Positions 1 to 9,191 of a stretch of 64,000 nt of DNA are shown here, piece after piece. The stretch lies in assembly GCF_020531845.1 (NCBI RefSeq), contig NZ_JAJAVF010000001.1, forward strand, positions 124,001 to 188,000, written 5' to 3'. Every line of letters begins with the position of its first letter. The first letter of the stretch is position 1. The stretch is from Methylobacillus methanolivorans (GTDB taxonomy: Bacteria > Pseudomonadota > Gammaproteobacteria > Burkholderiales > Methylophilaceae). The notes below the pieces were generated by a model, which ran no database searches, was not told the origin of the DNA, and was given only the letters and a program-made list of their open reading frames with translations. The translations under genes and the position numbers were made by a program.

Positions 1-621
1 GGAACCATCCCCACCGATCGCACCGGTATCCGCCCGCACCGCACGGAACTTCAGGCCCAAACGATTAAAAACATTGCTGTACGCCTGGTACATGGTTTCG
101 TAGGTATCTTGCAGGGATTCAAGGCTGGTATGGAAGGAATAGGCATCTTTCATGACAAATTCTCGTGCGCGCATCACGCCAAACCGAGGGCGAATTTCGT
201 CGCGGAACTTGGTCTGCACTTGATAGAAATTAAGCGGCAATTGCTTGTAGGAGCGAATCTCGCGGCGCGCAATATCCGTGATCACTTCTTCATGAGTGGG
301 ACCAAAGCAGAAATCACGCTCATGACGATCACGGATTTTCAGCATTTGTGGGCCGAACACCGCCCAACGGCCCGTTTCTTCCCACAACTCTTTAGGCTGT
401 ACAGCAGGCATGAGCAACTCCAGCGCCCCGGCACGATTCATTTCCTCGCGCACAACCGCTTCCACCTTGCGCAATACGCGCAGGCCCAAAGGCATCCAGC
501 TATATAAGCCTGAACCCAAGCGCTTGATCATGCCGGCACGCAGCATGAGCTTATGGCTGGGAAGTTCTGCCTCTTGCGGTGCTTCTTTTTGTGTTGCTAT
601 GAAAAACTGTGACGCTCGCAT
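1..621 (-). CDS. proS: Prolyl-tRNA synthetase, N-terminal part (runs off left edge)
   Basis: Class II aminoacyl-tRNA synthetase charging tRNA-Pro in the cytoplasm. The visible 207 residues start MRASQFF and match the bacterial ProS N-terminus: an LMLRAGMI segment, the motif 2 region around a GPTHEEV segment, and [17 protein letters not shown]. The ATG at 619-621 fits the family start. The rest of the catalytic core, the INS editing insertion and the anticodon-binding domain lie beyond base 1. The gene is transcribed leftward, away from the unknown gene at 699-1106. Confidence 0.96.
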   Translation of the reverse strand, partial: MRASQFFIATQKEAPQEAELPSHKLMLRAGMIKRLGSGLYSWMPLGLRVLRKVEAVVREEMNRAGALELLMPAVQPKELWEETGRWAVFGPQMLKIRDRHERDFCFGPTHEEVITDIARREIRSYKQLPLNFYQVQTKFRDEIRPRFGVMRAREFVMKDAYSFHTSLESLQDTYETMYQAYSNVFNRLGLKFRAVRADTGAIGGDGS

Positions 622-698
622 GTGATCGCTTCTTCAAAATTTCGGATGCTGCGAATTCTATCGGGAAACGTGCGCCGCGTCAGCCGCCATGCATGACT

Positions 699-1106
699 TC
701 AAGCAACAGCTACAGTCTTCTCGACCAAGCTATACAGCTTGTCCCTTAAAGGCACGAACTCCGGATCAAGGTCGACCACATAATAATTCGCAGTCTGGCC
801 AAAGCTGAGATTAACAGCATAGCCAAGCGCAATGGAGCGCGCCGGAAACGGGCCACGCGCAATAATGCCACGCGTCAAGCTACCAGATACCAGAACCACG
901 CGAGACTGCGGGGGAATATCGCCATATTGCGTTGATTGTGAAGACGGGATGAGATCGACAAACTGGTGGAACTGCTTTTCAGCATTGTCAGTAACTGGAC
1001 CATCCACGCGGTCTAGGTACTCTTCGATCACAGCCTGGTCTTCGTCTTCGTAAACGCCGACCAGCCTCATTCCCTTGATGACACTACCTCTAAATAAGGC
1101 TTTCAT
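699..1106 (-). CDS. Hypothetical protein, 135 aa
   Basis: I do not recognise the family. It is a soluble-looking protein with acidic stretches in the first third and no clear signal peptide or membrane span. The ATG at 1106 is preceded by an AAAGG ribosome-binding site, which favours this start over a later Met at 1070. It lies upstream of proS on the same strand, about 77 bases away, so it may be co-transcribed with it. Real-gene status rests on length, the ribosome site and lack of a better frame on the other strand. Confidence 0.55.
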   Translation of the reverse strand: MKALFRGSVIKGMRLVGVYEDEDQAVIEEYLDRVDGPVTDNAEKQFHQFVDLIPSSQSTQYGDIPPQSRVVLVSGSLTRGIIARGPFPARSIALGYAVNLSFGQTANYYVVDLDPEFVPLRDKLYSLVEKTVAVA

Positions 1107-1354
1107 TTTATTGCCTTTCTATGGATGGTATCCATTTAATATATCGGCATGCCATTGCAAAAACTGAAGACAGCATGCTGGCGCTCTCGACTTTTGATCT
1201 TGATCCGCCCATTCCACCAACCTACAGCACTTTTACCTATCTGCTGTTTTTTGATGGGTACTCACCACAATCACAAGAAACTGTTATACCCTTATTGCCG
1301 CATGACTATTGCATGTACGCACCAATAACATTGAAAGATTGACGCCGTACCGCT

Positions 1355-1885
1355 ATGACAACACTTACCTCATCTGAATGGGCCGCTTGGACTCAGGCCA
1401 TCGGCTCCGTCATTGCCATTTTCGCTGCCATCGGCATTTCCGCCTGGCAAAACTATGTAGATACCCGGCGCCGCAGCATGGAGCAACGCGGCTACTCCAA
1501 ACGGCTGATGTCAGTGACCCACAAACTTGCCTACGACATTTATTTGACACTGCACAGCATCGAACAGTTGCGTAGCAACCCTTTAAAAAACGAGACCCGG
1601 CAGATGCGTGACTTCAACCGCAGTAAGCTAGGTCGCCTTGAGCAAGCGCTGCATGCGATTCCACTACACAACCTCGGCACTATTACCGCCGTTGAGCAGG
1701 TCATGATCATCTTCTCGCAAATCGAGGCCGCAAACAACCTGCTTGCGCCAGAGCCTGCGGATATGAAGCACCATATCGACCATGTGCCATGCAGCGAGAT
1801 TTATGGGCGCTCATGGCGCCCGATTGTGGAAGCCTGCCGTGTTGCCAGCTATACACTGCGCGGCGAAGTGCTCAACTACACCTAA
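1355..1885 (+). CDS. Hypothetical membrane-anchored protein, 176 aa
   Basis: One hydrophobic helix near residues 12-30 is followed by a basic RRRS stretch and a mostly helical, charged body, so the likely topology is a single N-terminal anchor with a cytoplasmic domain. No named domain recognised. No strong Shine-Dalgarno precedes the ATG. It stands alone between divergent and convergent neighbours, and the 249 bases before it (1107-1354) hold only a doubtful 73-codon frame. Confidence 0.5.
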   Translation: MTTLTSSEWAAWTQAIGSVIAIFAAIGISAWQNYVDTRRRSMEQRGYSKRLMSVTHKLAYDIYLTLHSIEQLRSNPLKNETRQMRDFNRSKLGRLEQALHAIPLHNLGTITAVEQVMIIFSQIEAANNLLAPEPADMKHHIDHVPCSEIYGRSWRPIVEACRVASYTLRGEVLNYT

Positions 1886-1921
1886 TTGGAAGCTTGAAGC
1901 ACTTCATAAGCCTATCGTGCC

Positions 1922-2431
1922 TTACAGGACGATAGGCTTATTGGGTAATTCGTTTTTGTCGTCTGCCGTGGCGGGAAAATGCTGCTGCAATGACTTGCCG
2001 ATTTCGGCAATGCCATACAAGACACCTTCTTCAAACTGCCCCTGGCGGAACCTCTCCTGCATCACCTTGATGATGCAATCCCAGCCATGTTGACCAAGAT
2101 GACGATTGATGCCACGGTCAGCCAGTATTTCGACATCATGGTCGGCCAGCAGCAAATAGATCAATACACCATTGTTTTGCTCGGTATCCCAGATTCCGAA
2201 TTGTGAAAACAACTGGATGGCACGATGACGTGGGGTAACACCGCGCAATATCGCCAAGGGATGCAAATCGCCTTCAACGACAAAACGGATTTCACCATCA
2301 TGGGTTTTCTCGCTGGCAGTGATCGCCTGCTCGATACGGTGCAATGCAGCCTTGGAGAAATGCCGACGCACATGCCAGGGAGTACTGAATATATGCGCAA
2401 GCAAGCGCTGGAATGTATGACGCTTCTTCAT
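1922..2431 (-). CDS. TPM-domain protein, 169 aa
   Basis: Second TPM-fold protein of the cluster (TPM_phosphatase/YgcG superfamily). The TPM signature runs from about residue 33: E-x-x-H-DGEIRFVVEGD, then W-D-T-EQNNGVLIYLL and a DH-x-V-E-I-L-ADRGI segment. It has no signal peptide and a basic N-terminus, so it is probably cytosolic or peripheral, unlike its exported neighbour. It begins just after the stop codon of the upstream TPM gene (2435), so translation is probably coupled. The substrate of such proteins is not established. Confidence 0.85.
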   Translation of the reverse strand: MKKRHTFQRLLAHIFSTPWHVRRHFSKAALHRIEQAITASEKTHDGEIRFVVEGDLHPLAILRGVTPRHRAIQLFSQFGIWDTEQNNGVLIYLLLADHDVEILADRGINRHLGQHGWDCIIKVMQERFRQGQFEEGVLYGIAEIGKSLQQHFPATADDKNELPNKPIVL

Positions 2432-2434
2432 GCT

Positions 2435-3307
2435 TTACCAGTCGCCAGAGGCGCCTCCTCCTCCAAAACCACCGCCACCGCCGGAAAAGCCACCACCACC
2501 CCAGCCGCCGCGGCCGCCGCCAAAGCCACCGCCACCGCCACCGATAGGAATCCCGCCCATGGCCGAGCCAACCATGGTGATAAAAAACGCAACAAAACCT
2601 AGTGCAGCCGCAAACAACAGGCCACCGCCAAACAACATGACAGCGCCACCAATCAAGCTGCCATTAATGGCACTGCCGAGGAAATTGCCAAAGATGGCAC
2701 GTAACACGCCACCCACGATCAAGCCACCGAACAACAGCAAAGGCAGCATCTCACCGAAACCGCCCTCACCTTGATTACCCTTGCGAGGTGGTGGTGCAGG
2801 CAAGCCCTCGCCAGCAATCAGCCGCACGAGATAGCCAACAGCAGCATCAATACCACCATAAAAGTTGCCTTGGCGAAATGCAGGTGCCATCACATCGGAG
2901 ACGATACGCTTGGCAATCACATCGGGAATTGCGCCTTCAAGGCCATAACCGACTTCGATGCGCATCTTGCGGTCATCCTTGGCAACCAGCACCAGCACGC
3001 CATCATCGACCTTTCCACGACCCAGCTTCCACGCCTCTACCACGCGCAGGGAATATTGTTCAATTGCCTCCGGTGCCGTGGTTGGCACCAGCAGGATAGC
3101 AATCTGGCTACCTTTCTCTTGCTCGAATTGCGCAAGCTTGGTTTCCAGCGCTGCCTGCTCCTGCTGACTCAAGGTACCAGTGAGATCCGTCACCCTTGCC
3201 GTCAGCTGCGGCACCGCCACTTCATCCGCATGAGCCAGGCTGGCAAATGCCAGCCATAGCATCATCAAGAGCGTCAACCACCTCGTGTATGTATGTTGAT
3301 TTAACAC
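2435..3307 (-). CDS. YgcG-family TPM-domain protein with Gly-rich tail
   Basis: Exported TPM-domain protein of 290 aa. A signal peptide (about residues 1-27, cut after AHA) is followed by the TPM domain (about 30-160: LTARVTDLTGTLS, NDGVL-type and R-x-x-VGYGLE segments), one or two membrane spans (about 190-240) and a tail of Gly with Phe, Trp and Arg. The architecture matches E. coli YgcG and the YgcG-LemA pairs found widely in bacteria. The assigned start is GTG; a Met at codon 15 would shorten the signal peptide, so the start is uncertain. It lies between lemA (upstream, 18-bp gap) and a second TPM gene. Confidence 0.88.
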   Translation of the reverse strand: MLNQHTYTRWLTLLMMLWLAFASLAHADEVAVPQLTARVTDLTGTLSQQEQAALETKLAQFEQEKGSQIAILLVPTTAPEAIEQYSLRVVEAWKLGRGKVDDGVLVLVAKDDRKMRIEVGYGLEGAIPDVIAKRIVSDVMAPAFRQGNFYGGIDAAVGYLVRLIAGEGLPAPPPRKGNQGEGGFGEMLPLLLFGGLIVGGVLRAIFGNFLGSAINGSLIGGAVMLFGGGLLFAAALGFVAFFITMVGSAMGGIPIGGGGGGFGGGRGGWGGGGFSGGGGGFGGGGASGDW

Positions 3308-3325
3308 AACCCAACCAACGTCCTA

Positions 3326-3919
3326 TTACTTGTCGAAACTGACGGCAGGTGCCTTGGAAATCTCACTCTCGTTCTCTACCGAGAAGTTGGGCTTGGGTTG
3401 GTAGTCGAACATCTTGGCAGTCAGGTTATTGGGGAACTGACGTACCGCAGTGTTATATGCCTGCACGGATTTGATGTAGCGGTTTCGTGCCACGGTCACA
3501 CGGTTCTCGGTGCCTTCCAGTTGTGCCTGCAAGTCACGGAAATTGGCATCAGCCTTGAGTTGCGGATAATTCTCAGCCACGGCCATCAAGCGGGACAACG
3601 CAGAGGTCATCTGGCCTTGTGCTGCCTGGAAGCGTGCGAATGCTTGCTCGTCATTGAGCAATTCAGGCGTTGCCTGGATGCTGCCAACCTTGGAACGTGC
3701 ATCCGCTACCTGGGTTAGCACTTCCTTTTCGTGTGAGGCATAGCCTTTCACTGTATTCACCAGGTTAGGCACCAAATCGGCACGACGCTGGTATTGGTTC
3801 AGCACTTCAGACCAGTCGGCCTTGACCTGCTCATCCAGTGTCTGGAAGGTGTTATAACCACAACCACTCAAGCTCAGCACCATCATGAGTGCAGCCAACT
3901 TCAACCAGATTTTTTGCAT
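3326..3919 (-). CDS. lemA: LemA family lipoprotein
   Basis: The protein has about 197 residues starting at the ATG behind a GGAGAG ribosome site. The N-terminal signal ends in a lipobox-like LSLSGC, so this is probably a lipoprotein. The LemA core follows: WSEVLNQYQRRADLVPNLVNTVKGYA, a central helical region with ENYPQLKA, and an AVRQFPNNLTAK-type end. LemA is a helical membrane-attached protein of unclear biochemical role that co-occurs with TPM/YgcG genes, as it does here. Likely first gene of the lemA-TPM-TPM operon. Confidence 0.93.
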   Translation of the reverse strand: MQKIWLKLAALMMVLSLSGCGYNTFQTLDEQVKADWSEVLNQYQRRADLVPNLVNTVKGYASHEKEVLTQVADARSKVGSIQATPELLNDEQAFARFQAAQGQMTSALSRLMAVAENYPQLKADANFRDLQAQLEGTENRVTVARNRYIKSVQAYNTAVRQFPNNLTAKMFDYQPKPNFSVENESEISKAPAVSFDK

Positions 3920-3985
3920 GTTCAATCTCTCCATTCCAAAGAGTCAATATCATTGATCGTCATGGGCACCATGCCCATGACCAAA

Positions 3986-4987
3986 CTACGTCCCAGATGG
4001 GGGCACAGCCGCCGATTGCAAGCCCTGCATGGTTTCCCGCGCAAAACACAGGTCATCCCAGGCCTTGGCTTTATCAGGCAGATTACGTAACAGGTAGGCC
4101 GGGTGATAAGTCACGATCACTGGCACACCATGAAAATCATGCAACTTGCCACGCAGGCTGGCAATACTGCTATCGCTTGCCAATAATGATTGCGCTGCAA
4201 ACTTGCCTAGCGCGACAATCAGCTTGGGCTTGATCAACTCCACCTGGCGCTTGAGGTAAGGATCGCATTTCACCACCTCCTCGCCATGCGGGTCACGGTT
4301 GGCAGGTGGGCGGCACTTGAGCACGTTGGCAATATAGACATTCTCACCGCGCTTGAGTGCGATCGCTGCCAGCATATTGTCAAGCAACTGACCTGCGGGG
4401 CCGACGAATGGTTCACCGCGCCTATCTTCTTCAGCACCGGGCGCTTCGCCGATCAGTAACCACTCCGCATTGGGGTCGCCAACACCAAACACCGTCTGGG
4501 TACGCGTCTGCGCCAGGTTGCAGGCTTCACATTCCTGCACATTCTGCTGCAAGCCCTGCCAATCAAGGGACATGATAGCAGTGCGCCTGTCGCCTTGCGG
4601 AGCTACCACCTCAGCTTCCATGTCGACTGGCATGACACTATCAGCAAACTCAGGCCATGACTGCATGGCTTCAAAGTATTCCGGCTCCAGCGGTATCGCG
4701 TCATGTAAAACGCTGTCCATTTCTTCGGCAGACTCTTGCTGTGGCGCTATTGAATCAACTGGTTGCTGCACTAGTACTGGAACCACATCTTGGGCTGGCT
4801 CAATGGCAATGACACCATCAGGGGCCGCGGCTTCAGCCTCAAGCGCAATCTTGATCTCTGCTGACTGCTCAGGATTAGACTCAGCAACATCCTGACGTTC
4901 ATCCGCCGCCAATGTTGCCGGGTGACGCAAGCGCCACACTGGCAACAACTCCAGTTCACGTAGCATATCGTCACGACTCAAGCCCAT
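3986..4987 (-). CDS. Uracil-DNA glycosylase, family 4-like, iron-sulfur type
   Basis: Removes uracil from DNA to start base-excision repair. The C-terminal 200 residues hold the domain: GEAPG active-site motif, a paired Cys (ECEAC) plus two later Cys (LKCRPP and VVKCD) for a 4Fe-4S cluster, and the closing HPAYLLRN motif. The first ~135 residues are a low-complexity acidic and Ala/Pro-rich linker, longer than in compact thermophile family members but common in proteobacterial ones. It heads the run UDG-rimI-tsaB, with a 10-base gap to rimI. Confidence 0.92.
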   Translation of the reverse strand: MGLSRDDMLRELELLPVWRLRHPATLAADERQDVAESNPEQSAEIKIALEAEAAAPDGVIAIEPAQDVVPVLVQQPVDSIAPQQESAEEMDSVLHDAIPLEPEYFEAMQSWPEFADSVMPVDMEAEVVAPQGDRRTAIMSLDWQGLQQNVQECEACNLAQTRTQTVFGVGDPNAEWLLIGEAPGAEEDRRGEPFVGPAGQLLDNMLAAIALKRGENVYIANVLKCRPPANRDPHGEEVVKCDPYLKRQVELIKPKLIVALGKFAAQSLLASDSSIASLRGKLHDFHGVPVIVTYHPAYLLRNLPDKAKAWDDLCFARETMQGLQSAAVPPSGT

Positions 4988-4997
4988 GCAGTGCCTC

Positions 4998-5459
4998 TCA
5001 TAACGCTACCCCCATGAGCACGGCATCCTCACGCCCGTTAGGCGCAGGATAATAACCACGGCGAATCGCCATTTCATTGAAGCCCATACTTTCGTAGAGG
5101 CCAAGAGCGGCCTGATTGGAAGGGCGGACTTCGAGGAACATGTTCAATGCACCATGGCCTCGGGCAATATCCATCACATGCGCCAGCAGGCTACGTCCAT
5201 AGCCTTTGCCCTGCCAAGGCGTAGCGATACTGATATTGAGCAAATGCCCTTCATCCAACACCATCATCAGGACAGCATAACCCAACACTTCGCCAGCGTG
5301 CTCATACACCCAGCAACTGTAGCCAGATTTCAGGGAATCATCGAAATTACCCCTAGTCCAGGGATAAGGAAAAATCGTTGGTTCTATGCGGCAGACAGCA
5401 TCAAGATCGGCTGCCAGCATGGGCCGCAGGCTAGCCTCTGGATTGAGCACGGCGCTCAT
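4998..5459 (-). CDS. rimI: Ribosomal protein S18 alanine N-acetyltransferase
   Basis: GNAT-fold N-acetyltransferase of 153 aa. The acetyl-CoA loop reads WQGKGYGRSLL, and the family features ISIATPWQGKG and FLEVRPSNQAALGLYESMGF are both present. The adjacent tsaB gene is the common bacterial partner of rimI, which supports the specific name over a generic acetyltransferase. The start codon overlaps the tsaB stop by four bases, indicating translational coupling. Confidence 0.93.
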   Translation of the reverse strand: MSAVLNPEASLRPMLAADLDAVCRIEPTIFPYPWTRGNFDDSLKSGYSCWVYEHAGEVLGYAVLMMVLDEGHLLNISIATPWQGKGYGRSLLAHVMDIARGHGALNMFLEVRPSNQAALGLYESMGFNEMAIRRGYYPAPNGREDAVLMGVAL

Positions 5460-6148
5460 GCGCCCACCTTGGCTGCGCGCTCGCTTGTGGTAAGCGCGAC
5501 CTTGTTGCGGATGTAGATCGGGGCAGCCTCATGCGCTGGACGACCCTCTCCCGCCTCAAAACCAGGCAAGGCCAGCCGCGCTATCGCGGTAGCACGTGGA
5601 TAAGCCTCAGGAAAACGCTGCAGAAATTGCTCGCCATAGCGTTGATCCAAGCTATCTGCATATGCCTTCCAGCCACTGCCTATGCCTGTCCAGCCCTGGC
5701 CTTCTATAGCGGGTACGTCATCCGGGGCATACAAGCCGGGAGATAGCACCTCCTGCCAGCCAGTGGCGGTTTTTTCATACACCGCGTGATATACCTCGCC
5801 CATGCGTGCATCCAGGCAGGCGATCACTTTGTCAGCACCCTGCGCATCCTCAGCCAACGCCAGCAGGGTGCTGACGCCGATCACAGGGAGATTTGCGCCA
5901 AAGGCCAAGCCTTGCGCCACACCACAAGCGATACGCAAGCCAGTAAACGAGCCTGGGCCTGCGCCAAAAGCGATACCGTCCAACTCATGCAACGCTATTC
6001 CCGCGTCATCCAGCAGCTCGCGCAGCAAGGGCAAGATACGCTGGGAATGCGTCTGGCCTGCCAGCAGCTCACGCTCCACAAGCTTGCCATCAAGCAAGAG
6101 GGTCAAAGATAGGTATTCGGTAGAGGTATCGAGGGCGAGAATGTTCAT
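5456..6148 (-). CDS. tsaB: tRNA t6A37 biosynthesis protein TsaB
   Basis: Partner of TsaD and TsaE in making threonylcarbamoyladenosine at tRNA position 37. The 230 residues begin MNILALDTSTE, followed by GPGSFTGLRIACGVAQGLA, both classical YeaZ/TsaB signatures of the ASKHA fold; the protein is the non-catalytic dimerisation partner of TsaD. It is followed directly by rimI, the usual arrangement. Confidence 0.96.
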   Translation of the reverse strand: MNILALDTSTEYLSLTLLLDGKLVERELLAGQTHSQRILPLLRELLDDAGIALHELDGIAFGAGPGSFTGLRIACGVAQGLAFGANLPVIGVSTLLALAEDAQGADKVIACLDARMGEVYHAVYEKTATGWQEVLSPGLYAPDDVPAIEGQGWTGIGSGWKAYADSLDQRYGEQFLQRFPEAYPRATAIARLALPGFEAGEGRPAHEAAPIYIRNKVALTTSERAAKVGA

Positions 6149-6158
6149 GCCGGATATA

Positions 6159-8099
6159 TCAGGCTAGATCTATTGGGGAAGAAGCGAAGAATTCTACTAC
6201 ATCTTCCACATTGCGCGTCCGGCGCATGGGCGGCAGGCTCTGCCAGATGCGGCGGCCATAAGGCTTGGTGATCAAGCGCGGATCGCAAATCATCAGCACC
6301 CCCCTATCCCGCTCATCACGGATCAGCCGGCCCGCCCCCTGCTTGAGGGTGATCACGGCATAGGGGAGTTGATATTCCATAAAGGCGTTTTTGCCTTCGG
6401 CATTCATCTTGTCAATGCGGGCAGACAGCACCGGATCATCTGGCGGCGCGAACGGCAACTTGTCGATGATGACAGCAGAGAGTGCCTCACCGCGCACATC
6501 AACCCCCTCCCAGAAACTCTGGGAGCCAACCAGCACGGCATTGCCGAGTTGGCGGAAACGCTCCAGCAACTCGCTACGTGCCGTATCCCCCTGCATGAGC
6601 AGCGGATATTCCAGGCCCTCGCTGGAGAATGCATCCTTGAGCAATGCATGCAGCTCGCGCATCGCACGCAAGCTGGTACACAGCACAAACGTACGGCCAC
6701 GGCTAGCCTTGATCACAGGCAGTGCCATGGCAGCCACGGCAGCAGCGTAGCCTGCACTGTTAGGCTCCGGCATGCCTTGCGGCGCATAAAACAAGCCCTG
6801 CTGCCCATAGTTGAATGGGCTATCCCAGTGCCCGGTGGTGGCTTCCTGCAAGCCCATTTGCGCAAGGTAATGGCTGAAATCGCTCTTGACCGCTAATGTG
6901 GCCGAGGTAAATATCCAGGCACGCGGCTGGGCATTGAGCTGCTTGCTGAAACCTTCCGCCACAGATAATGGCGTGGCATGCAACTGTACGGACTGGCTGA
7001 ACACTTCGACCCAACGCACCAAATTAGTGTCAGTAGCCGCAATCCAGCGTTGCAGCAACACCTGTAAGGCCAGTGCACGCTGCCAGCAGTTCTCCACTGC
7101 CGGGTCGCGTGCTGCCTGGCTCTCAAGCACATTCGCCAATTCAGTCAGCTTTTCCTGCATGGTGGCGTATGCGCCATCGAAATTGCGCAAAGCTAGCACT
7201 TTCTGTACTGGCAAACGCGCGCCCTCATAGGCAAAAATCAGGCGAAAATCCCGCACGGCTTTTTCCAGCGCAGTTGTCGCTTCAGGCAAGGCGGTGCAAT
7301 CCTTGACCGTGGTGAGGTATTCATTGTGAGCATCGCGGGCCAGTTCCATGAGCTGGCTGGTGGAATAGCCCTCGCCAAAGAACATCCCCGCCACCTCTGG
7401 CAACTGGTGCGCCTCATCGAAAATGACAGTATTCGCTGAGGGCAATAGCTCGGCCACGCCCTCATCGCGCAGCATGACATCGGCAAAAAACAGGTGATGG
7501 TTCACTACCACGACATCAGCCGCCAGCGCGCGCTTGCGCGCTTCCATGACGAAGCACTCCTTGTAGAACGCACATTCCTGCCCAACGCAGTTATCGCGTG
7601 TGGAAGTCACGGCAGGCCAGACGGTAGCGCTTTCTGGCACTGAAGTCAGTTCGCTCTTGTCACCCGTAGCACTATTTTCAGCAAAAGCCTGGATTTTATG
7701 CACATAGGCCGCATCCTCGCGCGAATAGAATTTTCCTTCGCTCATGGCACGTTGCAGGTGAAAGTGGCAGACGTAATTGGCACGCCCCTTGAGCATAGCC
7801 ACGGTGACCGGCACCTTGAGAGCGTCACGCACCGCAGGCAAGTCGCGGTTGAACAATTGGTCCTGCAAGGTCTTGGTGCCGGTAGAGATAATCACCTTGC
7901 CACCAGAAAGCAGGGCCGGCACCAAATAGGCAAAGGTCTTTCCTGTGCCTGTACCAGCTTCGGCTACCAGTTGACGGTTATGCTTGATCGCCTCGGCAAT
8001 GGCCTGGGCCATCTCCTGTTGTTGCAGGCGCGGACGATAGCCTGGAATGGTTTCCGCCAACAGACCTTGTGCGGAAAAAACATGATCAATATCCGTCAT
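6159..8099 (-). CDS. DinG/YoaA-type ATP-dependent DNA helicase
   Basis: XPD-like superfamily 2 helicase acting 5' to 3' on damaged or structured DNA. Walker A is AGTGTGKT near residue 50, the DEAH box reads FDEAHQLPE, and an iron-sulfur domain is indicated by a Cys in YVCHFH and by CVGQECAFYKEC. The C-terminal motif VI region contains KQGAGRLIRD. At 646 aa it is closer in length to E. coli YoaA than to DinG. Its ATG overlaps the stop codon of the dead integrase gene (sequence TAATG on the minus strand), an accident of where the integron sits rather than a functional operon. Confidence 0.93.
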   Translation of the reverse strand: MTDIDHVFSAQGLLAETIPGYRPRLQQQEMAQAIAEAIKHNRQLVAEAGTGTGKTFAYLVPALLSGGKVIISTGTKTLQDQLFNRDLPAVRDALKVPVTVAMLKGRANYVCHFHLQRAMSEGKFYSREDAAYVHKIQAFAENSATGDKSELTSVPESATVWPAVTSTRDNCVGQECAFYKECFVMEARKRALAADVVVVNHHLFFADVMLRDEGVAELLPSANTVIFDEAHQLPEVAGMFFGEGYSTSQLMELARDAHNEYLTTVKDCTALPEATTALEKAVRDFRLIFAYEGARLPVQKVLALRNFDGAYATMQEKLTELANVLESQAARDPAVENCWQRALALQVLLQRWIAATDTNLVRWVEVFSQSVQLHATPLSVAEGFSKQLNAQPRAWIFTSATLAVKSDFSHYLAQMGLQEATTGHWDSPFNYGQQGLFYAPQGMPEPNSAGYAAAVAAMALPVIKASRGRTFVLCTSLRAMRELHALLKDAFSSEGLEYPLLMQGDTARSELLERFRQLGNAVLVGSQSFWEGVDVRGEALSAVIIDKLPFAPPDDPVLSARIDKMNAEGKNAFMEYQLPYAVITLKQGAGRLIRDERDRGVLMICDPRLITKPYGRRIWQSLPPMRRTRNVEDVVEFFASSPIDLA

Positions 8100-9092
8100 T
8101 AAAGTCCTATCTGATCCAGCGGACTGACGACCCCTTTGCCACCACGGTTTAGCACGTGGGTATAAATCATGGTAGTAGAAACATCAGAATGTCCCAGCAA
8201 TTCCTGCACGGTACGAATGTCATACCCGAACTGCAAAAGATGAGTAGCAAAAGAATGGCACAAGGTATGTAGTGTCGCAGGCTTGGCGATTCCTGCCGCA
8301 AACACTGCCTGTTTCATGGCGCGCTGCACGCCTTTTTCACCCATATGATGCCGACATGTCTTGCCAGAGCGTGGGGCATCAGACAACTGACGCGACGGAA
8401 AAACATACTGCCAACCCCAGTCACGTCCGGCATTCGGGTATTTTTTATCCAATACAAATGGCAAATAGACTTCACCAAAACCTGCCGCCAAATCTTCTTC
8501 ATGCAACATCTTTACCTTAACCAGATGACCTTTTAAAGCTGCTACAGCAGATTCGGGTAGCATGGTTACTCTATCCTTAAAACCCTTACCCTCGCGCACC
8601 ACAATCTCGCGCCGCTCAATATCCACATCCTTCACCCGTAGCCGCACTGCCTCCATCAAGCGCAAACCGCCGCCATAGAGCAAAGCAGCAACCAATGCAT
8701 GTGTGCCAGATAACCCAGCCAATACAGACTGCACCTCACTCACGCTCAACACCACAGGCAAACGCTTGGGCACGTTCGCCTGCGTGACGTTATCCAGCCA
8801 CGGCAACTCAACTTCAAGCACTTCACGATATAAATACAACAACGCAGATTTCGCCTGATTTTGGGTTGATGCAGACACATTCCGCTTAACCGCCAAATGC
8901 CTCAATATCCACCGCCCCATCTCTCGCGGATGACGCTTGCTATGAAAAAGAATATAGCGTTTAATCCAATCAACCTAAGCCTGCTCTGTACGCAAACTAT
9001 TAATGCTTAAGACGCAACTTATCGCGCACCATATCCAATAACTTGGGTGCTTTTCCCGCGGTAACATTTTCCGGAAAATTAGGGTGCGCCAT
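8099..9092 (-). pseudogene. intI: Integron integrase intI, inactivated
   Basis: Tyrosine recombinase of the IntI family that would recombine attI with attC sites. Reading the minus strand from the ATG at 9090-9092 gives a normal IntI N-terminus (MAHPNFPENV through DMVRDKLRLKH). An extra base within 8999-9002 shifts the frame; in the restored frame RTEQA is followed by an amber codon (8975-8977) where Tyr is expected. The intact remainder (from 8920) carries the IntI-specific insertion ([13 protein letters not shown]), the box I Arg (GGGLRLMEA), GHSDVSTT and the nucleophile Tyr in MIYTHVL. The box II HxxR reads HTLCH, so the catalytic Arg is Cys (codon 8258-8260). The restored length of about 331 aa is typical of IntI. 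Confidence 0.93.
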
Positions 9093-9191
9093 TAAATTTA
9101 ATGACATTAAAAACAGTTAGTTATAAAAACAAACCAGATTATACGCCTCCAAGGTGCATTTCACATGCATTTTTAGGGTGTCTATTATTAG
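9093..9191 (+). other. attI-side region of the integron
   Basis: The 99 bases between the integrase start and the first cassette must hold the attI site by position. The junction is the GTTAGAG at 9191-9197, with G at 9191 on the attI side. A further GTTAG at 9116-9120 could be a direct-repeat binding site. Assignment is by position and junction logic only, since attI sites are not conserved between integrons. Confidence 0.6.
9101..9127 (+). promoter_or_regulatory. Possible cassette promoter (Pc)
   Basis: ATGACA (9101-9106) and TATAAA (9122-9127) resemble -35 and -10 boxes pointing into the cassette array, but the 15-base spacer is shorter than the usual 16-18. No better candidate was found between integrase and first cassette. 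Weak call. Confidence 0.3.

Noticed and set aside
1121..1342. 73-codon frame upstream of the gene at 1355
   Set aside because: No ribosome site, no recognisable features, and an amino-acid composition like random sequence.
2430..2774. Proline-rich frame antisense to the YgcG gene
   Set aside because: It is the reverse reading of a Gly-rich coding tail and has no independent support.
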